Shown: positions 45,873 through 54,566, numbered from the stretch's first letter. The stretch is DNA of 64,000 nucleotides from an uncultured Croceitalea sp. (GCA_947499565.1 CANMOV010000001.1:496001-560000), one strand, 5' to 3'. Notes: generated by a model not told the origin, from the letters alone. Numbers and translations are program-made.

Positions 45873-47039
45873 ATGCATCAGATTTTTGAGAATACGGCAA
45901 CCGCATTCCAATTAAAAACAGATTCTGAACTAGAAAGAGCTTACTTCCTTTTTAAAATGATTGCCAATGAACCATTGGTTAGAATTGGTACGGCGATGAC
46001 CAATTTTGCAATAAAAGCAAACCTTCCCGTAGAAGGGCTTATTCGTGCAACCGTTTTTGACCATTTTTGCGGCGGTGTTAATGAGGAAGACTGCCTGCCA
46101 GTAGTGGATAAAATGTTTGGAAAAGGCGTTTGCTCTGTTTTGGATTATTCGGTAGAAGGACAAGAAGGCGATGACCCTTTTGATAGTGCTTTGGAAACAA
46201 TTTTGAAAATCTTAGATTTTGTAAAGGAAAAAGATGCCATTCCTTTTGCGGTATTTAAACCTTCGGGTTTTGGACGGTTTGCTTTGTACCAAAAAGTGGG
46301 AGAAGGAAAGAAGCTTACTAAGGAAGAATCTCAGGAGTGGCAACGCGTTATAAATAGATTTGATAAAGTTTGTAAGAAAGCGTATGATTTAGATGTTTCG
46401 TTATTGATTGATGGGGAAGAAAGTTGGATGCAGGACGCTGCCGACCAAGTTGTAGAAGATTTAATGCGTAAGTATAACAAAAACAAAGCTATTGTTTTTA
46501 ATACTTTGCAAATGTACCGTTGGGACAGATTGGATTATTTAAAACGGCTACATAAAAAAGCGATTACTGATGGATTCAAAATTGGAATGAAAGTGGTTCG
46601 TGGCGCATATATGGAAAAAGAGAACGAAAGAGCTAAGGAGCGCGGTTATCCTACACCAATATGTGCTTCAAAAAAAGCTACGGATGAAAATTTTGACGCC
46701 GCAATTGAGTACATGTTAGCTAACCTAGAGGTAATTTCTTTATTTGCTGGAACACATAATGAGGAAAGTTCTTATCGTTTAATGGAATTAATGCAAAATG
46801 CTAAAATTGAACATGGAGACCCAAGAGTGTGGTTTGGCCAGCTTTTTGGTATGAGCGATCATATCTCATTTAACCTTGCGACCCATGGTTATAATGTTGC
46901 TAAATATTTACCTTTTGGACCAGTAAAGGATGTAATGCCGTATCTTATTAGAAGAGCAGAAGAAAACACGTCAGTTGCCGGGCAAACCACGCGAGAACTA
47001 GGTTTATTAAAAAGGGAAAAGCAACGTAGAAAGATTTAA
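45873..47039 (+). CDS. Proline dehydrogenase
   Basis: FAD enzyme oxidising proline to pyrroline-5-carboxylate. Barrel motifs include FAVFKPSGFGRFALY, VSLLIDGEESW, VVRGAYMEKENERA with conserved Arg/Tyr/Glu, FAGTHNEES and a C-terminal PYLIRRAEENTSVAGQ that binds substrate carboxylate. 388 residues, the single-function form without the P5C dehydrogenase half of PutA. Single gene. Confidence 0.95.
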   Translation: MHQIFENTATAFQLKTDSELERAYFLFKMIANEPLVRIGTAMTNFAIKANLPVEGLIRATVFDHFCGGVNEEDCLPVVDKMFGKGVCSVLDYSVEGQEGDDPFDSALETILKILDFVKEKDAIPFAVFKPSGFGRFALYQKVGEGKKLTKEESQEWQRVINRFDKVCKKAYDLDVSLLIDGEESWMQDAADQVVEDLMRKYNKNKAIVFNTLQMYRWDRLDYLKRLHKKAITDGFKIGMKVVRGAYMEKENERAKERGYPTPICASKKATDENFDAAIEYMLANLEVISLFAGTHNEESSYRLMELMQNAKIEHGDPRVWFGQLFGMSDHISFNLATHGYNVAKYLPFGPVKDVMPYLIRRAEENTSVAGQTTRELGLLKREKQRRKI

Positions 47040-47103
47040 CTGCTTTAATTAGTACTATATGAGGTATTTTGTTCTGATATAGAACCATCTAAACAAGGTT
47101 TTA

Positions 47104-47221
47104 GATTTCTCAAGCTCATTACATTCGGTTCGAAATGACAGGATGTTTCATTTCTAATCCTTCTAAAAGATTAAAATGGATTCAACAGTTATTTCGACAT
47201 GAGCGTAGCGGTTGAGAAATC
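47104..47221. repeat. REPIN-like inverted repeat, outward type
   Basis: A 118-bp palindrome-like element. The left arm opens GATTTCTCAA and reaches TTCGAAATGAC; the right arm is its imperfect reverse complement, from TTATTTCGACATGAGCG to GTTGAGAAATC. It fills the 197-bp gap behind proline dehydrogenase. Related arms recur at 49007-49118 in opposite order. Confidence 0.75.
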
Positions 47222-47236
47222 CTACAAATGAGGTTC

Positions 47237-47611
47237 TTACTTTTTCCGAACAATATTTTCTATAACTATTTCCTTCTCGCAATTTTTTAATTCAATCTCT
47301 TTCTCTTCAAAATTTACAAAGTAAATTTTGCAAGGTTGTGCTTTGGTATCACTTTTTCCAAAATCTACATCGCCATCCATAAAAGCATTAGAAAAATACA
47401 AGCTGTCTAATTGCATAGTAGTCATTTGCTCCTCAGCTTTACTGGAATACGTAATTGGCTTGGATTTAAAATCTTTTAATGCACGGCAATTAGGCAGGTA
47501 ACAAAAATTGATACCTTCTTCTCCGGATTTCTTTTTAAGGATAAATGCTAAAAAGACAAGCCCAATGGACACCCCAACAAGGTACCATCCCAAACGTTTT
47601 ATAAAAGCCAT
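47237..47611 (-). CDS. DUF4258-like membrane-anchored protein
   Basis: A 124-residue protein with one N-terminal membrane helix (about 6-25) and a C-terminal alpha/beta domain having Cys37/Cys42 (NFCYLPNCRALKDFKS) and later Cys. Related flavobacterial proteins carry the DUF4258 label, from memory. It is 5 bp behind alanine dehydrogenase, so coexpressed, but no functional link is evident. Confidence 0.75.
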   Translation of the reverse strand: MAFIKRLGWYLVGVSIGLVFLAFILKKKSGEEGINFCYLPNCRALKDFKSKPITYSSKAEEQMTTMQLDSLYFSNAFMDGDVDFGKSDTKAQPCKIYFVNFEEKEIELKNCEKEIVIENIVRKK

Positions 47612-47616
47612 TAAAT

Positions 47617-48816
47617 TTAAAAGATTAAAAAGTTGATATCATTATAAGAAAGGTTAAACCAATCTCCTACAGATTTGTTGGTTAAAATACCATGGTACAT
47701 ATACAAACCATTGCGTAAACCTTTATCAAATCTTAAGGAATGTTCTAAGCCTCCATCTTCACCTAGTTTAAGTAAATAAGGCGTAAAGATATTACTTATA
47801 GAAATAGTAGAAGTCCTTGGGTATCTAGAAGGGATATTAGGCACTCCATAATGGATTACGCCATATTTTTCCACCGTTGGTTTGGCATGTGTAGTTACCT
47901 CAGAAGATTCAAAACAACCACCAGTATCTATACTAACATCTATAATTACGGCACCCTTTTTCATGTTCTCTACCATAGAATTGGAAACTACAACTGGCGA
48001 CCTGTCTTGTCCTCTTGTTGCTCCAATAGCTACATCACAACGTTTTAATGCCTTTAACAAATTTTTGGGTTGGATGGTAGAGGTATAAACTGTTTGATTC
48101 AAATTTGTTTGAATATTACGGAGCTTGGTAATAGAGTTATCAAACACTTTAATGTTGGCACCAAGTCCTAATGCCGAACGGGCTGCAAATTCTCCAACAG
48201 TTCCTGCGCCAATAATTACAACTTCTACAGGGGGAACACCACTAATGTTCCCAAACATAAGCCCATTGCCTTTGTTGGTAGCAGCCATTAGTTCTGAGGC
48301 TACAAGGATAGACGAGATACCAGCAATCTCACTAAGCGAACGCACTGCAGGGTATTTTCCATCTTCATCACGAATGTACTCAAACGCAATGGCCGTGATT
48401 CTCTTTTTAGCAAGTTCCTCAAAGTACTTTTTATTTTGCGTTTTAATCTGTAATGCAGAAATAACAATAGTCTGGGGATTTAGCATGTTAATCTCTGCTA
48501 GAGTAGGGGGCTCCACTTTTAAAATAATGGGGCAGGCAAATACTTTTTTGGTGTCTTTTGTAATTTCTGCGCCGGCATTGGTATAATCTAAGTCTGAATA
48601 ATTAGCACCTTCCCCAGCTCCAGTTTCTATTAAAACCCGATGTCCATGAGCCGTAATCGCATTTACCGCATCTGGAGTAAGGCAAATACGTCTTTCTTGA
48701 AATTGATTTTCTTTGGGCAAACCAATAAAGAGTTCTCCTTTTTGTTTAAGGACTTCTAAGGTTTCTTCTTGTGGTAGTAATTGCTGTTTGCTAAACGGTG
48801 AGGATGGTTGTGCCAT
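47617..48816 (-). CDS. ald: Alanine dehydrogenase / PNT-family enzyme
   Basis: NAD-dependent alanine dehydrogenase, interconverting alanine and pyruvate plus ammonium. The N-terminal domain has GLPKENQFQERRICLTPDAV and the substrate lysine in ILKVEPP; the Rossmann segment is VVIIGAGTVGEFAARSALGLGA; GAVIIDVSID follows. At 399 residues it is slightly longer than classical Ald, with a C-terminal extension seen in flavobacterial forms. The fold is shared with transhydrogenase PntA, but the absence of pntB and the length favour Ald. Confidence 0.88.
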   Translation of the reverse strand: MAQPSSPFSKQQLLPQEETLEVLKQKGELFIGLPKENQFQERRICLTPDAVNAITAHGHRVLIETGAGEGANYSDLDYTNAGAEITKDTKKVFACPIILKVEPPTLAEINMLNPQTIVISALQIKTQNKKYFEELAKKRITAIAFEYIRDEDGKYPAVRSLSEIAGISSILVASELMAATNKGNGLMFGNISGVPPVEVVIIGAGTVGEFAARSALGLGANIKVFDNSITKLRNIQTNLNQTVYTSTIQPKNLLKALKRCDVAIGATRGQDRSPVVVSNSMVENMKKGAVIIDVSIDTGGCFESSEVTTHAKPTVEKYGVIHYGVPNIPSRYPRTSTISISNIFTPYLLKLGEDGGLEHSLRFDKGLRNGLYMYHGILTNKSVGDWFNLSYNDINFLIF

Positions 48817-48921
48817 TAGTTGTAAATATTAACCCTAATAAAAGCTTACTGTAAAGCTATTCAAAAAATTATAATTAATTGAGTCTGTCTAAAAAGTATA
48901 AAAGAATGTCATATTGTTATG

Positions 48922-48944
48922 TCATACTGAGCCTGTCGAAGTAT
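48922..48944. repeat. Dispersed TCATnCTGAGCnTGnCGAAG repeat, copy 1
   Basis: TCATACTGAGCCTGTCGAAG followed by TAT. A near match stands at 57327-57349, 19 of 23 positions identical. Confidence 0.7.
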
Positions 48945-49006
48945 TGTCGAAATAGGCTAACTTATAACTATTAAAAAACTCAAAATGAAGAGGAGTTGTT
49001 TTTCGA

Positions 49007-49118
49007 GTCATTTCGAAATGAGCAGTCCTGCTGCGATTGAGAAATCCCATATAAACAATTACTTATCGGTGAGGTGTTTTTAGATTTCTCACATTCACTC
49101 CGTTCCGTTCGAAATGAC
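49007..49118. repeat. REPIN-like inverted repeat, inward type
   Basis: Arm one reads GTCATTTCGAAATGAGC to TTGAGAAATC, arm two GATTTCTCAC to GTTCGAAATGAC. The outer ten bases are perfect complements. It is the arm order opposite to the element at 47104-47221. Confidence 0.75.
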
Positions 49119-49191
49119 AGTTTGTGTTGCACTCTGTCGACATTACGATTGTTGGAACCTATAAATTACAAACTGTACAACAGGTTTATAC

Positions 49192-49734
49192 CTATAATTT
49201 TTTTGAGAGTGTCTCTTTACGCTGCTCTAATTTCTCACGTTCTTTACGGAGTTCTTCTTTAGCTTTAAGAATTTGTAGTTCCTCATCCATGGCTTTTAGG
49301 TCGATGCCATGTATATGCTTATCTACTAGTTTTATTCGAATGAAGTATACAATAGGTACAATAACCATAGTAACTGCTATAATATAAAATATTTCATTTT
49401 CATCTACATTTCCTGTCTCGTATGCAATTACAGTATATAGCTGAAAACTATACATAGAAATGGGAATTAAAATTGCATGATACCACCACTGTTTGGCCGT
49501 TATAAACCAAATAATCAACAGAACTAGAGGAACAAATTTGATTAGATAATACCAATATGCTGTTTTAGCATCAGGAAAATCATTCGCACTTATTTCAAAT
49601 AGATAAAAGTTTAGTACGTCTGTATCTTCTGGTGTGTATTTATAAGAATAAAATAAAATAGGAGTTAAGGCAATGAAAAGGGAAATCATTCCTTCGATAA
49701 TTAGCCTCTTACTAATTTTTTTCTTATCATTCAT
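49192..49734 (-). CDS. Membrane protein, unknown function
   Basis: A 180-residue protein with about four membrane helices (about 13-28, 63-79, 85-104, 118-135) and a highly charged, coiled-coil C-terminus (ELQILKAKEELRKEREKLEQ). I do not recognise a family. It stands alone between two intergenic gaps, with a terminator of the next gene just upstream. Confidence 0.75.
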   Translation of the reverse strand: MNDKKKISKRLIIEGMISLFIALTPILFYSYKYTPEDTDVLNFYLFEISANDFPDAKTAYWYYLIKFVPLVLLIIWFITAKQWWYHAILIPISMYSFQLYTVIAYETGNVDENEIFYIIAVTMVIVPIVYFIRIKLVDKHIHGIDLKAMDEELQILKAKEELRKEREKLEQRKETLSKKL

Positions 49735-49774
49735 ACATGTAATAACATAAGAAGATTGAATTTATTGTATAAAA

Positions 49775-49798
49775 AAACCCTTTGGTTAAAAAGGGTTT
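49775..49798 (-). terminator. Terminator after the 46-residue peptide gene
   Basis: A 9-bp perfect stem AAACCCTTT / AAAGGGTTT with a 6-nt loop; the minus-strand side continues into T-rich sequence. Confidence 0.78.
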
Positions 49799-49821
49799 AA
49801 AAAAATTCATAATGGATACTA

Positions 49822-49962
49822 CTACCTTCCAGGTTTAAGAACTGATTTCTTAATATTTGTAGTATCTGTTAAATCATCTTCACTAATAACTGTAGTAGAG
49901 ACGGCGGTCATTGCCAAAAAGGCAACAGCCAAAAATCCAAAAAATAATTTTCTAGTGTTCAT
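49822..49962 (-). CDS. Small exported peptide of 46 residues
   Basis: ATG at 49962, stop TAG at 49822-49824. The N-terminal 25 residues are a signal peptide (MNTRKLFFGFLAVAFLAMTA), leaving about 20 mature residues, DDLTDTTNIKKSVLKPGR, ending basic. From memory, short exported peptides of this make-up are common in Flavobacteriaceae and are rarely annotated. It is monocistronic with its own terminator and an upstream -7 box and palindrome. Function unknown. Confidence 0.65.
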   Translation of the reverse strand: MNTRKLFFGFLAVAFLAMTAVSTTVISEDDLTDTTNIKKSVLKPGR

Positions 49963-50003
49963 CGTAACTAAAAATTTTGGTTAATAAATGAATTCATTAC
50001 TAA

Positions 50004-50051
50004 CAAAAGTAGACAATTATAACCTTAAAAAGCGCATTTTATCGATAAAAT
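50004..50051 (-). promoter_or_regulatory. Promoter and palindromic site upstream of the 46-residue peptide gene
   Basis: The minus strand has TACTTTTG at 50004-50011 (a -7 box), 41 bp before the ATG. A perfect 16-bp palindrome, ATTTTATCGATAAAAT, at 50036-50051 lies just upstream of where the -33 box would be, the usual position for an activator site. The rest of the gap up to tsaE holds nothing I can name. Confidence 0.5.
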
Positions 50052-50145
50052 ATGCATTTTAACTGATTTAGTCGTCCTTTAGTCGAATGAATCGTTCTCG
50101 TTCTTTGAATATAACTAAAGTGAAATTAACAAGACCTTAAGAAAA

Positions 50146-50553
50146 TTAAAATTCGATTAGGCGGGTGTTTTCATCGATTAGCTGCAACTGTAGTTTTTGG
50201 TGATTGTCTGGAAGAAGAGTGCCTATTTTTTCTGGCCATTCGATAAAAACATAAGCATTAGCATTAAAATATTCTTCAATGCCCATATCCAAAGCCTCTT
50301 CTTCATTTTCTATACGGTAAAAGTCAAAATGGTAAGCTATTAGTTCTCCTTTTGCATTATGGTATTCATTTACCAAACCAAAGGTGGGGCTGTTACCAGA
50401 GTCAATTACTCCTAATTCTTTTATAATTGCTTTAATTAAAGTGGTTTTACCAACACCCATCGGGCCATGGAAACAAATTATATTTTGACTAAAATTGGAG
50501 AGTAGTTGTTTGGAAACTTTATGAAGCTCCGCAATTGTAAATTGCAATTTCAT
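50146..50553 (-). CDS. tsaE: tRNA threonylcarbamoyladenosine biosynthesis ATPase TsaE
   Basis: P-loop protein that activates TsaD-TsaB in making t6A on tRNAs. Walker A GPMGVGKTTLI (30-40), FGLVNEY, YHFDFYRI with the catalytic switch residues and the late FIEWPEKI are the TsaE set. 135 residues. Placed 8 bp behind porX in a leftward pair. Confidence 0.95.
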   Translation of the reverse strand: MKLQFTIAELHKVSKQLLSNFSQNIICFHGPMGVGKTTLIKAIIKELGVIDSGNSPTFGLVNEYHNAKGELIAYHFDFYRIENEEEALDMGIEEYFNANAYVFIEWPEKIGTLLPDNHQKLQLQLIDENTRLIEF

Positions 50554-50561
50554 TTGTTACT

Positions 50562-52106
50562 TTATTTTGCCTCCAAAACTACAAAAGGAATTATCATTTC
50601 TTCTAAACTTACGCCACCATGTTGGTAGGTGTTGCGATAATAACCAACATAATGGTTGTAGTTATTAGGATAAGCAAAAAACAAATCGTTCTTCGCAAAA
50701 ATAAAAGAGCTGCTCACATTAATATTTGGTAAGTGAATGTCTTTTGGATTAGTAGCTGCCAAGACATCTTTATCCTCATACGTAAGACTTCGTCCTGTTT
50801 TGTAACGTAAGTTTAAACTAGTATCACGATCCCCAATTACTTTGGAGGGGTGTTTTACGTTTATAGTTCCATGATCTGTGGTAATAATCAATTTTTGCCC
50901 TAAACCCTGCGCCTGTTGAATAATATCCAGTAAGGGGGAATTCTTAAACCAACTCACGGTTAAAGAGCGGTAAGCCTTATCATTACTAGCCAATTCCTTT
51001 ATTACTTCCATCTCAGTCTTGGAATGTGAAAGCATGTCCACAAAGTTGTAAACCAATACGGTGAGGTCATTATCCTTTTGAGATTTGTAATTATGGGCTA
51101 ATTGCTTTCCTTGTTTTAGACTGCTTATTTTATGGTAGTCCCATTTTAAATCTAAACCCAAACGTCTTAGTTGAGCTCCTAAAAACTCTTTTTCAAAAAG
51201 GTTTTTACCACCTTCATCGGTATCGTTTTTCCACCAGTCTGGATGCTTTTTCTCCATATCTAGAGGTGTAAGCCCAGAGAAAATAGCATTTCTGGCATAT
51301 TGTGTAGCTGTTGGTAAAATACTAAAGTAGGGGACTTCCTTTTTCTTTTTATAGAAGGTAGAAAGTGTTTCCTCAAAAGCTAGCCATTGATCATAGCGCA
51401 GATTATCTACTACCACTAAAAGGGTTTTCTCACCTTTTAATTCTGGTTGAATTAAATTTCTAAATAGGGTGTGAGACATTATTGGACCATCTTCATCGTT
51501 GAACCAATCTGCATAACGCTTATCCACAAATTTGCTAAACTGTGCATTTGCTTCTGCTTTTTGAGATTCTAAAATTTCGAACATACTAGAATCTTCTATT
51601 TCTTCTAGCTGCAGCTCCCAAAAAATCAATTTTTTATACAATTCGGCCCATTCTTCAAAACTATTCACCATAGATAAGTCCATAGCTATTTTCCGAAATT
51701 CCTGCTGGTAATTTGCAGTAGTGCGCTCAGATACTAAGCGCGAGTTATCTAAACTTTTCTTTAGGCTTAGTAGAATCTGGTTTGGGTTTACAGGCTTTAT
51801 AAGGTAATCTGCAATTTTGCTGCCTATAGCCTCATCCATTAGATATTCTTCTTCACTCTTGGTTATCATAACCACTGGTAAAGAAACATCTAGTTGCTTA
51901 ATTTCTGTAAGTGTTTCCAAGCCGGAAATTCCGGGCATATTTTCATCTAAAAAAACAATGTCGAAGGTTGTTTTTTCTATTTCTTCGATAGCTTCTTGTC
52001 CACTCTGGCAAGTAGTTACTTCGTAATTCTTTTTCTCAAGAAATAAAATATGGGGTTTTAATAAGTCAATTTCATCATCGACCCATAGAATGGAAATCTT
52101 TTTCAT
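50562..52106 (-). CDS. porX: PorX: response regulator fused to a PglZ phosphatase domain
   Basis: The first 120 residues are a receiver domain: Asp10/Asp11, phosphorylation site Asp54 in VFLDENMPG, a switch MITKS and Lys107 in YLIKPVNP. A helical linker follows, then a PglZ alkaline-phosphatase-like domain from about 205 (LLVVVDNLRYDQW, TTDHGTINVKHPSKVIGDRD, HGGVSLEEMIIPF). This pairing is the mark of PorX, the regulator of type IX secretion genes in Porphyromonas and relatives. 514 residues. Divergent from the HD gene with 35 bp between. Confidence 0.93.
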   Translation of the reverse strand: MKKISILWVDDEIDLLKPHILFLEKKNYEVTTCQSGQEAIEEIEKTTFDIVFLDENMPGISGLETLTEIKQLDVSLPVVMITKSEEEYLMDEAIGSKIADYLIKPVNPNQILLSLKKSLDNSRLVSERTTANYQQEFRKIAMDLSMVNSFEEWAELYKKLIFWELQLEEIEDSSMFEILESQKAEANAQFSKFVDKRYADWFNDEDGPIMSHTLFRNLIQPELKGEKTLLVVVDNLRYDQWLAFEETLSTFYKKKKEVPYFSILPTATQYARNAIFSGLTPLDMEKKHPDWWKNDTDEGGKNLFEKEFLGAQLRRLGLDLKWDYHKISSLKQGKQLAHNYKSQKDNDLTVLVYNFVDMLSHSKTEMEVIKELASNDKAYRSLTVSWFKNSPLLDIIQQAQGLGQKLIITTDHGTINVKHPSKVIGDRDTSLNLRYKTGRSLTYEDKDVLAATNPKDIHLPNINVSSSFIFAKNDLFFAYPNNYNHYVGYYRNTYQHGGVSLEEMIIPFVVLEAK

Positions 52107-52113
52107 TTAGTGT

Positions 52114-52121
52114 TATCTTTG
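52114..52121 (+). promoter_or_regulatory. Putative -7 box of the HD-domain gene
   Basis: TATCTTTG, 20 bp before the TTG start at 52142. No -33 TTG; the site overlaps the divergent porX leader. Confidence 0.4.
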
Positions 52122-52141
52122 TTCTTCGAAAATAATACCTC

Positions 52142-53368
52142 TTGGCACAGACCAATAAGCTTAAAATATTTAACGATCCAATCTACGGTTTTATTGGCAC
52201 TCCCAATGAACTTATTTTTAACTTAATTGCGCACCCTTATTTTCAACGTCTTCGTAGAATTTCGCAAATGGGATTATCTTTTCTGGTTTATCCTGGTGCT
52301 CATCATACACGATTTCATCATGCTTTAGGTAGTATGCATCTAATGCGACAAGCCATTAGAGTGCTTCGTTTTAAAAAAGTGGAAATAACTGAAGACGAAG
52401 AAATAGGCTTGTTAGCTGCAATTTTACTGCATGATATTGGTCACGGACCATTTTCGCATGGACTGGAACATGTTTTAGTTTTAGATACCAATCATGAAGC
52501 TATCTCTTTACATTTTATAGAATACCTTAATAAAGAGTTTAATGGAGCATTAGACACTGCAATTTCAATTTTTAAAGGAGAACATTCTAAAAAGTTTTTA
52601 AATCAGCTTGTGTCTAGTCAATTAGATATGGATCGTTTGGATTATTTAAAACGCGATAGTTTCTATACTGGTGTTACGGAGGGCAATATTAGTTCTGAAC
52701 GGATGATTACAATGCTTAATGTGTATGATAATGAGCTTGTTGTGGAAGAGAAAGGCATCTATTCTGTGGAGAAATTTTTAATGGCACGTAGGTTTATGTA
52801 CTGGCAGGTATACTTACATAAAACGAGTTTAGTTGCAGAACAATTATTAATTAAAGTAATTCATAGGGCAAAGCAATTATTGGAAGAAGGGGAAGCTTTA
52901 GTCTCTTCTAGTCCTTTATTGTTCTTTCTTAAACATGATGGTTCTATAAACTTTGATGACGAAACTTTAAATCTTTTTTCCCAACTAGATGATGTGGATA
53001 TTTTAGCTGCTTTAAAATCATGGCAATCGCATTCCGATTTTGTGTTGTCCAAACTATCCACAATGTTATTGGATAGAAATTTATTGCATATAAAGATTAA
53101 GAACAAACCTGTAGATGATCAACTAATTTTAAGCAAAAAAGACTGGGTTAAGTCTAATTATAAAATAAATGATAAGCAATTGGAATATTTTGTGTTTTCT
53201 GGAATAATAAGTAATAGAGCTTATAACGAGAAGCATCAAAATATAAATATTCTAAGAAAGAACGGTAAGCTAACAGATGTTGCAAAAGCATCTGACCATC
53301 TAAACTTAAAGGCATTGTCACAAACAGTTACTAAGCACTATGTTTGCTATCCTAAGGAAAGCGTTTGA
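52142..53368 (+). CDS. HD-domain metal-dependent phosphohydrolase
   Basis: The H...HD...D set is clear: His59/60 in HTRFHHALGSMHL, His97-Asp98 in AILLHDIGHGPFSHG, and a late Asp in QLDMDRLDYLKRD. It resembles dNTPase/SAMHD1-like HD proteins of about 400 residues; 408 here. The start is TTG at 52142: the in-frame codon TAA at 52133-52135 rules out a longer protein, and there is no nearby ATG matching NKLKIFNDPIYGF. Substrate unknown, nucleotides likely. Confidence 0.88.
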   Translation: MAQTNKLKIFNDPIYGFIGTPNELIFNLIAHPYFQRLRRISQMGLSFLVYPGAHHTRFHHALGSMHLMRQAIRVLRFKKVEITEDEEIGLLAAILLHDIGHGPFSHGLEHVLVLDTNHEAISLHFIEYLNKEFNGALDTAISIFKGEHSKKFLNQLVSSQLDMDRLDYLKRDSFYTGVTEGNISSERMITMLNVYDNELVVEEKGIYSVEKFLMARRFMYWQVYLHKTSLVAEQLLIKVIHRAKQLLEEGEALVSSSPLLFFLKHDGSINFDDETLNLFSQLDDVDILAALKSWQSHSDFVLSKLSTMLLDRNLLHIKIKNKPVDDQLILSKKDWVKSNYKINDKQLEYFVFSGIISNRAYNEKHQNINILRKNGKLTDVAKASDHLNLKALSQTVTKHYVCYPKESV

Positions 53369-53533
53369 CAAATTTTCTTACTTTTGCCAAAATGAAACGA
53401 AAATCTATAAATAAAACTGTCAAATTTTAGAATACAGTTTTGTTTTAAATGAGAGAACGAGTGCAGCGAGAGGTTACACGCGTCCTTAAATTTTATGGTA
53501 ATTTGTTTTTACAAAGTATAAAATTTTAAACGT
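53369..53533 (+). promoter_or_regulatory. Leader region of lpxD with a -7 box and a short ORF
   Basis: TACTTTTG at 53379-53386 fits the -7 consensus and would give a leader of about 140 nt. Inside it an ATG at 53449 opens a 26-codon frame rich in Arg/Glu that ends just before lpxD. I cannot tell whether it is translated. Confidence 0.35.
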
Positions 53534-54565
53534 TTGAAATTTACCGCCACCCAAATTGCAGGAATTTTAGAAGGAGAGGTTGAAGGAAATCCGGAGACAG
53601 CTGTTCATAAGCTTTCTAAAATAGAAGAAGGAGAAATAGGATCTCTTACCTTCCTAGCCAATCCAAAATATACTTCCTATATCTATTCCACCAAAGCCTC
53701 CATAACCATAGTAAATAAAGATTTTATTCCGGAGCAAGCCTTATCCACAACGCTTATAAAAGTAGAAGATGCCTATAAATCATTTTCTAAGCTATTGGAA
53801 TATTATAATCAAGTAAAGAATAATAAAGTAGGTATTGAAAACCCATCTTTTGTTTCCGAAAATGTTAATTATGGTGAAGGGTTCTATTTAGGGGCGTTTT
53901 CCTATTTAGGAAATAATGTTACGATTGGAAAAGATGTTAAGGTTTATCCTAACGTGTATATAGGTGATAATGTGACTATTGGAAACAATGTTCAGCTATT
54001 TGCAGGAGCTAAAGTGTATTCAGAATCTATTATTGGTGATGGTTGCGTTATCCATAGCGGTGCTATTATTGGTGCAGACGGTTTTGGATTTACTCCAAAC
54101 GAAAAAGGTGAGTATAGTAAGGTTCCACAAACTGGGAATGTGATTCTAGAAGAGAATGTAGATGTTGGTGCAGGTACCACCATAGATAGAGCAACATTGG
54201 GGTCAACTATTCTTAGAAAAGGGGTAAAGCTAGATAATCAAATACAGATTGCACATAATGTTGAAATTGGGGAACACACTGCTATTGCGGCGCAGACAGG
54301 CGTTGCAGGATCTACCAAAATAGGCAAGCATTGTTTAATTGGTGGGCAAGTAGGTATCGTTGGTCATATTACAATAGGGGATAGGGTTAGAATACAAGCA
54401 CAGTCAGGAATTGGAAGAAACGTAAAGGATGGTGAAGTTTTGCAAGGGTCACCAGCATTAAATTACGGCGATTACAACAAGTCATACGTTCATTTTAAGA
54501 ATTTACCCAAACTGGTTAACCAAGTTTTTGATTTAGAAAAGAAGATTGACATTAAAAAAGATTGA
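53534..54565 (+). CDS. lpxD: UDP-3-O-acylglucosamine N-acyltransferase
   Basis: Third step of lipid A synthesis: adds the second hydroxyacyl chain. An N-terminal uridine-binding domain (about 1-100) precedes a left-handed beta-helix with hexapeptide repeats (about 105-320) and the catalytic His in DNQIQIAHNVEIG. 343 residues, normal. The start is TTG (KFTATQIAGIL); an in-frame TAA at 53519-53521 leaves no ATG. Followed by lpxC/fabZ, which overlaps or abuts its end. Confidence 0.93.
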   Translation: MKFTATQIAGILEGEVEGNPETAVHKLSKIEEGEIGSLTFLANPKYTSYIYSTKASITIVNKDFIPEQALSTTLIKVEDAYKSFSKLLEYYNQVKNNKVGIENPSFVSENVNYGEGFYLGAFSYLGNNVTIGKDVKVYPNVYIGDNVTIGNNVQLFAGAKVYSESIIGDGCVIHSGAIIGADGFGFTPNEKGEYSKVPQTGNVILEENVDVGAGTTIDRATLGSTILRKGVKLDNQIQIAHNVEIGEHTAIAAQTGVAGSTKIGKHCLIGGQVGIVGHITIGDRVRIQAQSGIGRNVKDGEVLQGSPALNYGDYNKSYVHFKNLPKLVNQVFDLEKKIDIKKD

Positions 54566-54566
54566 T

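Larger units (their letters stand above)
48817..49191. other. Intergenic repeat-rich gap with no gene
   Basis: These 375 bp hold no convincing gene. They contain one GAGCCTGTCGAAG-family copy at 48922-48944 and the REPIN-like element at 49007-49118. Short rightward frames across 49074-49387 are antisense to the next gene and overlap the repeat. Confidence 0.7.

Noticed and set aside
47617-48816. Transhydrogenase alpha subunit as an alternative identity of ald
   Set aside because: Length, the GLPKE start and lack of pntB nearby favour alanine dehydrogenase.
49074-49387. Two rightward open frames over the REPIN element and into the next gene
   Set aside because: Half of each is repeat DNA and the rest is antisense to a membrane protein gene.
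53449-53529. 26-codon frame in the lpxD leader as a gene
   Set aside because: Too short and without recognisable features; noted only as part of the leader.
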